From positions 8,184,001-8,248,000 of the forward strand of contig OZ234494.1 of the NCBI GenBank assembly GCA_965153455.1: DNA of 64,000 nt, written 5' to 3'. The translations under genes were made by a program, and so were the position numbers. The stretch is from Sphagnum compactum. Lineage: Eukaryota; Bryophyta; Sphagnopsida; Sphagnales. The notes under the pieces are model-generated. The model had not been told where the DNA came from. It saw only the letters and a program-made list of their open reading frames with translations, and made no database searches. Below, in pieces: positions 57,092 through 64,000 of this stretch (position 1 is its first letter; each line of letters starts with the position of its first letter).

Positions 57092-59656
57092 ATGGCCAGG
57101 TCTTCTTTGCTCTTTGGCTGCTGCATTGTTTTCCTTTTTCTTCTTCTGCTGTGTGGTGAGAGCCCTGTTGCAGCAGCTGATGCAGCATTTAGGCCTCGCA
57201 AGTATGGGCCTGCAGCACTTGGAGAACTTGGATACATGCAGGTGGCAGCAGCAGATGATGTGTTTGGAAGCATGGTGAGGCAACAAGGTAGATTCCTTTT
57301 AGAGGCCATGAATGAGATAAATGTCCAAAGAGAGGCTGAGTTGTTGAAGGACCCGCATGAGAAGAATGTTGATCAGGAGCCAAAATTGCTGCAGCAGTTG
57401 GATCATCATGTCACAGTGACATCAAACCCTACTGATCAACATCTGGAGCAGATAGAAGGAGCTCAGGAGGTTCAGAAAGAGGAAGCAATCCTTGAGGGGG
57501 TGAAACCAGAGGTCAAAGCCGGGATAGGGCTCAAGCCTAACCTGGCAGGGATGCATTTGAAGACAGAGGGACCTGAGCTGAAGACAGAGGAGAAGGAGCT
57601 TTCAAAATCTGAGCTTGGGGAGGATATGCTGAAAATAGAGGACAAAGAATCAGCTGATCCTGTGAAGAAGAAAGTGGGGAGTGAAACTGAGTTGAAGGCA
57701 GCAGAGGAGAAAGAGTTGAAATTGGAGGAAGCTGAGGAGAGGAGTGAGAAGTCTAAAGAGGAGGTATCAAAATCTGTGAAGAAGGAAGTGGGGAGAAAAA
57801 ATAAGGTGAAGTCAAAGGAAGAGGAGAAGGAATTGTCAACACCTGATGATGATTCTCAGCAGCAGGCTGGGGAGGAGGTGGATGAGGAGAAAGCAAGCGT
57901 TGGAAAGAAGAATGCAGGGAGCCAAGCTGAGATGGAGGAGGCAGCAGAGGAGAAGACATTCTCAAAATCTGAAGCTCATCAAGTGGTGGAGGAACAACAA
58001 CAACAACAACAACAAGAGAAGGAATCAATTCCTGTGAAGAAGAAAGTGGGGAATGAAAACATTGAGCAGAAGGTAGCCACAGCAGCAGCAGAGGAGAAGG
58101 AATTGTCACAAGTTCCTGGATCTCAAGAGGTGGCTCAGGAGAAGGAAATAGTAGCTGTGGAGAACAACAAAATGGTATCGATTTCTGCAGAGAATGAAAA
58201 TACCATGTCTGGAGAAAAAGATGGTATGAATCAAACAAACAAACATACCACCACATCCCCGGAACTGAAGCCAGAGAATCAAGAGCTTGTGAAGTTGGGG
58301 GAAGGGGTTAAAGAACAGAAGCAGCAGGAGGGAAGTGTAACAGCAGTGGAGAAGCTGCCCAAGGAGCTGATGAAAATAAAAGGTGCTGCCTCCAATCCTG
58401 GAGAAGGAAGTCAGGAAGAGCTGTCAAAGGACTTAGTAGCTACAGATTCAAAAGTGCAGCAAGAGGGAGGACAGCTTCCAGATAAGGAGAAATCTGCTGC
58501 TGGGGAACTCACATCTGTTGAACAAGAAGCTGTTGGCACAGAACAGAAGGGAGATGTCAAGGTGAATGGACAAAATGAGGCGGCAAAATCAGATAATGTA
58601 GAAAAGAAGAAAGAAGGTAGTGATGACAGTGAAGCCAAATCAGAGGAGAACTTGATGAGCAAAGCTGCTGCAAAATTGCAGCAAGATAGAGGACAGCTTC
58701 CAGATGAGGAGAAATCTGCTGGGGAACTCAGATCTGTTGAACAAGAAGCTGGCTCAGGACAGAAGGACAATGTCAATGTGGATGGACAAAATAAGGCAAC
58801 AAAATTAGACAATGTGGAAAAGAAGAAAGAAGGTACCAATGAAAGTGAAGCCAAATCTCAGTCTGAGAAGATGAGCAAAACTGCCTCAACAGTAGCAGCT
58901 GAAGAAGAGGCTGATCCAGCAATAGACGTTGACTCCAGTGGCGTCACTCTGCTGCAAGACCTTCCTACCAACTTCCAGCAAACAGTCGGAGCAGTAGCAA
59001 GCCATGTAATTCCACAAATTCAGCAAATCTCTGACCAATCCATGAACTCATTTGACAAGATGAACAGAAATCTAGCTAGCAGCTTCTTACCTTGGATTGG
59101 AGAAAAGTACGCACCCATCATTGCAACTCTAATTTCCTATTGTCTTCTGTTGCCGCCTTTGGCACTGGTATTGTTTCTCTGCGAGAGAATACGTGCCATT
59201 CTAACATTACAGAAGGTGCTTCTCTTCATCAACATCTACCTGGTTACATATTTTGCAATCCTTCTCATAGTTGCCTTGGGATTGGGTTCTGAACCCACTG
59301 CTTTCTTGGACCAATACTCACCAGTTGGTTATATGATCTTGCAATTGTTACAAGCATTTGGGTACATGATCTACATGTTGCTCCAGACAGCAGATGTCAT
59401 CATCACCTGCGCCACAGGAAGTCCTATTGGAAAAACTTCAGCTGTAATTCAATGGTTGCTGGCATCAATGGTGGGCCTGCACTACTATGTCACCGTGTTC
59501 CATAGAGCTATGGCTAAGCAACATCCACACATCAGCTGGAAATTCTATGGTTTCTATAGCTTAAGCTTCTTGGTGTGTTGTCTTCTGGCCCGCACCCAGC
59601 AGAGCAAAAAGGAGTACATTCCATTGGGAGATGAGACCACAGACAAGAAAAACTGA
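57092..59656 (+). CDS. Large secretory-pathway membrane protein, repetitive Lys/Glu-rich, function unknown
   Basis: Intronless frame. I start at MARSSLLFGCCIVFLFLLLL, a textbook signal peptide ending near AAADA; an ATG 33 nt upstream would only add MFSDQSFPRGR before it. That gives 854 residues. Residues about 60-640 are highly charged and of low complexity, with many KKKVG, EEKEL and SEAKS words, a run of eight Gln near residue 305, and two tandem units of about 74 residues near 455-600, each with GQLPD.EKSA, GEL.SVEQEA, GQN.A.K.DNVEKKKEG. After a linker (LLQDLPTNFQQTVGAVASHV) come about five hydrophobic segments (near 672-695, 708-732, 742-772, 785-805, 818-835) and a polar tail. The conserved-looking C-terminal part resembles uncharacterised plant transmembrane proteins as I remember them; I cannot assign a role. 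The charged region would face the lumen if the signal peptide is cleaved. Confidence 0.85.
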   Translation: MARSSLLFGCCIVFLFLLLLCGESPVAAADAAFRPRKYGPAALGELGYMQVAAADDVFGSMVRQQGRFLLEAMNEINVQREAELLKDPHEKNVDQEPKLLQQLDHHVTVTSNPTDQHLEQIEGAQEVQKEEAILEGVKPEVKAGIGLKPNLAGMHLKTEGPELKTEEKELSKSELGEDMLKIEDKESADPVKKKVGSETELKAAEEKELKLEEAEERSEKSKEEVSKSVKKEVGRKNKVKSKEEEKELSTPDDDSQQQAGEEVDEEKASVGKKNAGSQAEMEEAAEEKTFSKSEAHQVVEEQQQQQQQEKESIPVKKKVGNENIEQKVATAAAEEKELSQVPGSQEVAQEKEIVAVENNKMVSISAENENTMSGEKDGMNQTNKHTTTSPELKPENQELVKLGEGVKEQKQQEGSVTAVEKLPKELMKIKGAASNPGEGSQEELSKDLVATDSKVQQEGGQLPDKEKSAAGELTSVEQEAVGTEQKGDVKVNGQNEAAKSDNVEKKKEGSDDSEAKSEENLMSKAAAKLQQDRGQLPDEEKSAGELRSVEQEAGSGQKDNVNVDGQNKATKLDNVEKKKEGTNESEAKSQSEKMSKTASTVAAEEEADPAIDVDSSGVTLLQDLPTNFQQTVGAVASHVIPQIQQISDQSMNSFDKMNRNLASSFLPWIGEKYAPIIATLISYCLLLPPLALVLFLCERIRAILTLQKVLLFINIYLVTYFAILLIVALGLGSEPTAFLDQYSPVGYMILQLLQAFGYMIYMLLQTADVIITCATGSPIGKTSAVIQWLLASMVGLHYYVTVFHRAMAKQHPHISWKFYGFYSLSFLVCCLLARTQQSKKEYIPLGDETTDKKN
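58454..58880 (+). repeat. In-frame tandem duplication of about 222 bp in the 854-residue ORF
   Basis: Two adjacent units open with GTGCAGCAAGA.GGAGGACAG and TTGCAGCAAGATAGAGGACA. Both contain CTTCCAGAT, GAGAAATCTGCTG, TCTGTTGAACAAGAAGCTG, GGACAAAAT and AAAAGAAGAAAGAAGGTA. The repeat keeps the reading frame and adds about 74 residues of charged sequence. Confidence 0.9.
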
Positions 59657-60013
59657 CAAAACTCCATTTCAAACAACTACTTTAAAACATGAAATGTTTT
59701 CACCCATGTTTCACATTCTACATTCTATTATAATTTATCCTACGCTTTCACACATTAGATAATGTTGTATAAAGTTCTGGTTTTATTGGCATCAATGGAT
59801 AACTTCTAATAAACAATGTATGCATGCAAGCACAGAGAAGGGTACTGATTCCATTACTGCAAAGTCTCATGTGATGGAAAAACAATGAACTTATGTACTA
59901 TGGCAAGGCCAAGCCCCTGCCCATTATTTTGTGTAAGGCACTAGGCAAAACCCATCAGGTCAAGCTCAGTGATGCACCCAACATAATGGGCAAAGGGCAA
60001 GCTGTTCCATGAC

Positions 60014-60168
60014 ATTAAGGTCTGGGGTGGCAGATTCAATGATTTTCAAGAAAAATCATGTTCAATGGAAACATTTTGGACACAATTTGAGTGTAAGATC
60101 ACACCAGAAAGATTATTTCATACAATGATTTCAAGAAAATGACATAATCTACCACCCCAGACCTTAAT
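60014..60168. mobile_element. Possible 155-bp TIR element
   Basis: ATTAAGGTCTGGGGTGG.AGATT (60014-60036) is repeated in inverted form at 60146-60168 with one mismatch in 23 bp. The inner edges also carry direct CAATGATTT.CAAGAAAA words. No clear target-site duplication beyond the palindromic TTAA-like edge. A miniature transposon is the simplest reading. Confidence 0.5.
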
Positions 60169-61248
60169 GAGAACAGACATGTAGCTGGCGGTTTGCTTGG
60201 ACCTTATCATGAAGTTTCTTTTGAAGTCACTTTTTAGGCAAATTTCACTGTCCAAGGGTTTAGGGTTGAGAGTATAGGGAAGGTTTAGAAAATTGAAGAG
60301 AGTCCATAGTATATAGACTTGCTTGATAGGGAGGGAGGTAGGTACATAAAAGGAAGGAAGCAAGTACAACTTTCAATTAGCTTGCATGGACGTAAAGTTC
60401 CGAGAGGGGGGCAAGTGGGTAGGTGCATAAGCTTCACACAGACAGAAATTATTAGTTTTATTGTATACACGTGGTCAATGATTCCAGGAGGAAACTATTT
60501 GTGACAACTGACTACTTCCTGTTATGTCTACACATAGCTACTAGTATAACATATGTGTACATGACTTCTCCACCAACTTCTTGATGGAGAAGTTGCAAGA
60601 GTACTACTTGCACACACACCCTAAGATCAGTAGTGTTAGAATTGGCTACATTGTAACAGGAGGATGCAAAGACAAAAACTCTGCAATTGTTCCTCTGCAA
60701 CATAGTTGACCACCACTATCAGCATATCAAACAGGAATATTAAACAAAGGTGTGGATCTACAGGATCAGTGAACAGATTTCAAATTAGCGTTGAAGCAAA
60801 CCAGGCCTTCATCACACCTGCCCTTGCTGCCACCACACACAAGGCTCCATGTCTTTGGAGGCATTAGGCACAGCATACCTGCCATTCTCATGTTCTGCAT
60901 TGGTCTGCCAAGCAAATGTACAGCTTATAGATAGTCCATCTTCATGATAAATAGGTGCACAATGAAGGAATTGGGTCCTGTCAGTGATGCTGATCTTGAG
61001 CTCTCTTCCCATCATAGAACAATCTTGAGTTTTTCATGCCTGCATTAACCCAAAAAAGAGCATGGACTGTTTAGCTTATGTTCATCCTTACTTCACTTGG
61101 AGAATTCACAACCCATTTGCACTACATCACCGCTCCATATCAAACCAAGGCAATAATTTTCCTGTGGCTATGTAGGGCTCTGCCTTGAGATGTACTAGAG
61201 AACAGGCTGTCCACAGCCCGTTCCCTATAAAGTAGGGGGTCTACAAGA

Positions 61249-61290
61249 AGAATCAGCAGCACTTGCTGATTGGTGGCAAGTGCTGATTCT
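61249..61290. repeat. Short hairpin, 15-bp stem
   Basis: AGAATCAGCA-GCA-CTTGC and GCAAGTGCTGATTCT pair over 15 bp with a 3-nt bulge and a 9-nt loop. It lies just downstream of the minus-strand gene's last assembled exon and could be part of its 3' UTR. A smaller hairpin (AACAGGCTGT/ACAGCCCGTT) lies next to it at 61201-61222. Confidence 0.7.
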
Positions 61291-61365
61291 GCCTCTCAAT
61301 GAGCAGCAGGGGAGGCTGGATAGGCAATCCCTGCTTTCTCCCTTCACCATCAAAAGGTTGATTTG

Positions 61366-63870
61366 TTAAGTCGCATAAGAAAGAATCTTGGACTGTGACC
61401 AGCATTTTTCACAATTGAAGTACACTGGTACAGATGACTTTTCTACCTGCAAGGACAGTTCAGTGGCTGCAGAGTTGCCTTCCAGGTTACTTGAAGAGTG
61501 TGTCAGTTGCAATCCCAATATGTCCTGAACTTTGGAGGGATGATGAGCCTGCACTGTGTTGGCAAATTGTTGATTTGGGGAGACTGGTGCAACTGGGCCT
61601 TGATCAAATGCTGATCTGGGCCCACCTTCATTTGCTATCTTGGATTGAATGGCTGCAAGATTTTCTCCCACTGCTTCTGCCCTCTGTTGCATTAGGATAA
61701 GTGCTAATGGTGAAGATCCTTTTTTGCATAAAGGATTTTTTTGCAAGGAGAGCTCTGATGTGACAGAGGCTTGGATGGATGCCACTTCTTTTTCCTGGTT
61801 GGCAACTGGGTACTCTAAGTTTGACCCTGTATTTGTCAAGCCCTGCAGACAATCCATCCACAAGACACTCAGAACAGACAGGTCACTCTCAGCATCAACT
61901 CAAACAACAGCCGTGGAGGATTTATCCGATCACATATGCTTTCTTTAGAGCATAAAAACTGCTGTATTGTCTCCCCCAAGGAGATTGGTGTTCAATGAGA
62001 TAGAAGGCTTGCTTTGGAAGAGCCTCTGACATTGCATTCAGAGGGGCAGGATAGCATACTCACAATCTGTTTCGCAAGTTGGCTTACTCTCCCTGCAAGA
62101 GCAGCATATCCCCTGCTGAGTTTGTTAGGAGTCGAAAATCTTGTCGAACGTGAAATTTGCACATCTGAAGGTTGAATCTCCACCTCTGTGTTGCAAGATG
62201 CTCCAGTTATGTTCATACCCGCAAGCTGCTGCTCAATCCTCTTCACCTCCAATGCCAGACTCAAAACCTGGATCTTGGCTCTTGTTTGAGGGTCCTTCCT
62301 GTAGAATTACCTGGCACTCAGTAAGTATTCTTTGCAACCCATCTTCAAACACACTTCTATGCTGCTACTCTCAGCCTGGTGGTGCATATTCAGCCCTGCC
62401 AAAAACAGATTCTAGATGTGTTCAGATGGATAACTACCCATTTTGACTTTTGTGCCTTCGAACAGTAAGAGCTGGGAGGTTTCACCAGTCTCATGGTCAC
62501 AACCACAAATTCCTTGCCTTACTGCCACACTGACCTGCTGACAGTTGACCCTGTGAATTTAGAAGATGGAGGACCTTGGAGTGTTTCTCCCATATCCAAA
62601 AGAACATGTTGGCTCTGCTTCTTGTCAAAATTTGTGTTCTTCTTCAGCATCCGAAATATGTCAAACTTACTGTTCTTCAAGCTTTCAGTATGAACAACCT
62701 GCAAAACCACCATTTGTGAGAACATTCATCTAGAATAAATCCTCCCATTTAGCCAGAGACACCCACTGTTTGTACTCATACCTGTCCCAAGCTGGAATTG
62801 TCCAAGGTTGTCTGGTCAGTCTTTGAAGTCAGAGAATCCGAGACCGAGAGTGACCTCAGAGGCTGTTTGTTTGAGCTCCATCTCCTTTTAGTGTGCAAAT
62901 TACTATTCTTGATTGTCTTTGTATCCAGCTTGGAAAGGGTTGTGGAAGAAGGTTGTCCAGGTTGTTCTTTGATCTGTGCTGAGTGTGATAATGCCAAGTC
63001 CCCCTGGTCACCTTGCATTTGAGAGCCGTCTGGTAAAGGTTGGATGAACTTGTGAGAGGTCTCTTGGTCCAGTGGCAACCAGCATGCAAGCTCTGAGAAG
63101 GGGAAATCATTCACAGCCTTGGATGCATTGGTTTGATCTAACAGAAGCATCAAATTTGTGTTATCTTCATGCAGAAGCAGATCTTGAAGCTTGAGACTGT
63201 CTGACTTTGAAACTGTGCTTGCCTCCTCTTGTACAAGCTCTCCTAATCTCTTTCTGCTTTGAACTTCCAACCCACTTTGTGTCCAATTGTCAGTTCTCAA
63301 GTCACAAGTTTGTGCTGTGACCTCAAGACAGGTATCCATGGCTGCTTTCTCAGAAGTAGGGTCTTGACTGTCAATGTGCACTTTCACCTAGGAATAACAC
63401 AAACAACACAAGAACACATACTGATTAGAAGTGTATTATGATATTGGTAGCCAGCAACATAAGCAAGCTCACCTTCACAAAAGGTCTGATCTCTGCTACT
63501 GATGACAATGTGCATCCTCCTGTAAGAATAAAACCTAAATTCTCCAAATAGCTCACAAGATTGATCATTTCCATACAACATTTGTTCATCACAGTGTAAA
63601 TTCACTTTGGCCTTTGAAGGCCAAACAAACAGGAAGATATACAATGTGGGTCCACCTACTTTCTCATGACTGTTGTGTGCAAATGATTCTTCGGCAGCCT
63701 TGGCCTTTCTTCCATTCTCATACTGCATCTGACATAACCCATCTTCCACCATAATCAGGTTCATGTCATTTTGTTGGATCTCTATCTCTGCATTCACCAT
63801 GATGCTCTGAAGACTGCTCAGATGTTGTTCATCCAGTTCCTTCTCCCTCAACGGCTTCCCAAGATTGGAA
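61366..63870 (-). CDS. Unrecognised Ser-rich, coiled-coil protein, five exons, 5' end beyond window
   Basis: Exons on the minus strand: 63870-63660, 63387-62782, 62698-62535, 62298-62064 and 61842-61366. Borders are GT...AG and the phases agree (1-nt carry-in, 0, 0, 2, 0). A GTAAGT donor at 63998-63993 ends a further exon that lies to the right of the window. The last exon either runs to the stop at 61366 or is spliced at 61447. About 560 residues are visible. The N-terminal visible part is helix-prone (REKELDEQHLSSLQSIMVNA, EIEIQQNDMNLIMVEDG). The second exon is Ser/Thr/Gln-rich with a basic patch HTKRRWSSNK. The fourth contains KIQVLSLALEVKRIEQQLAG, a likely short coiled coil, and GYAALAGRVSQLAKQI. 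No known domain recognised. Meiotic PRD3/PAIR1-type proteins came to mind because of the RRWSS word, but the order of segments does not match. Confidence 0.65.
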
Positions 63871-64000
63871 CTGCCAACCACTCACCCAATTCAATGAGTC
63901 ACCTGCTCCTGTGTGCACACATCTCCTAACCCTACAAAGAGAAAACTTGCATGTGCAAAAAAGGCAATTGTGCAGCTTGAATTGCAACTGTAACTTACTT

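Larger units (their letters stand above)
59657..61365. other. Intergenic DNA with two inverted repeats, gene assignment unclear
   Basis: 3' flank of the 854-residue ORF on the left and 3' flank of the minus-strand gene on the right. A minus-strand frame of 67 residues at 60812-61015, preceded by an AG at about 61040, might be a further terminal exon of the gene on the right, but its phase does not join the exon ending at 61447. Confidence 0.4.

Noticed and set aside
57753-58256. Long minus-strand frames inside the 854-residue ORF
   Set aside because: Mirror of the Lys/Glu-rich coding sequence (Pro/Leu/Ser-rich on the other strand); an antisense shadow.
60812-61015. 67-residue minus-strand frame as a last exon of the right-hand gene
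   Set aside because: An acceptor-like AG precedes it, but the phase left by the exon ending at 61447 gives an immediate stop, so it could not be joined.
1-64000. CRISPR array, tRNA, rRNA or bacterial-type operon
   Set aside because: None seen. The regular repeats are microsatellites or tandem duplications without unique spacers, and all real genes have eukaryotic introns or leaders.

Overview
The window is nuclear DNA from a land plant. Every gene I could assemble has short spliceosomal introns with GT...AG borders, the gene families are plant ones (a neprosin-domain secreted protein, a plant-type IST1-like protein, a ZIFL-like MFS carrier, a 5-FCL of folate metabolism), and the spacers are very AT-rich with plant transposon relics. 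I cannot name the species. The gene spacing and old transposon debris would fit a moss, lycophyte or other small-to-medium plant genome, but this is only an impression. Every gene model below was spliced by eye; the exon phases were checked and agree.

Layout. 1-9050: AT-rich DNA without recognisable genes, holding a decayed minisatellite (1062-1560), a small higher-GC island with a foldback (about 1830-3130) and an 85-bp tandem repeat (4829-5120). 9053-12340 (-): seven-exon 5-formyltetrahydrofolate cyclo-ligase with tandem repeats in two introns. 12380-14575: intergenic DNA with several short tandem duplications, a perfect 33-bp hairpin and a 359-bp PIF/Harbinger-like MITE. 15218-15679 (-): small orphan ORF. 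17340-17960: relic that looks like the 3' end of a non-LTR retrotransposon. 18740-20260: decayed hAT transposase. 21772-23470: nested transposon cluster in which a Helitron-like element has split a dispersed repeat, followed by a second MITE copy. 23471-30189: AT-rich with no gene seen. 30190-33618 (-): intact seven-exon neprosin-domain gene. 33894-35730: more repeat arms forming a foldback, C-rich repeats and a third MITE fragment. 35731-41340: AT-rich with no gene seen. 41844-45937 (+): IST1-like ESCRT-associated protein. 47180-47590: 200-bp tandem duplication. 49299-53346 (-): nine-exon MFS transporter with a 21-nt micro-exon. 54604: a Helitron-like 5' end. 57092-59656 (+): single-exon 854-residue protein with a signal peptide, a long charged repetitive region and a membrane C-terminus. 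61366-63870 (-): at least five phase-compatible exons of an unrecognised coiled-coil/Ser-rich protein whose 5' part lies beyond the right edge.

The genes have no evident shared pathway. They look like ordinary dispersed plant housekeeping or secretory genes on both strands. I found no CRISPR, operon, rRNA or tRNA, and nothing I would call a new biological system. The most informative structures are the transposon layers, above all a Helitron-like insertion whose empty site can be rebuilt from sister repeats in the same window, and the perfect 33-bp hairpin.
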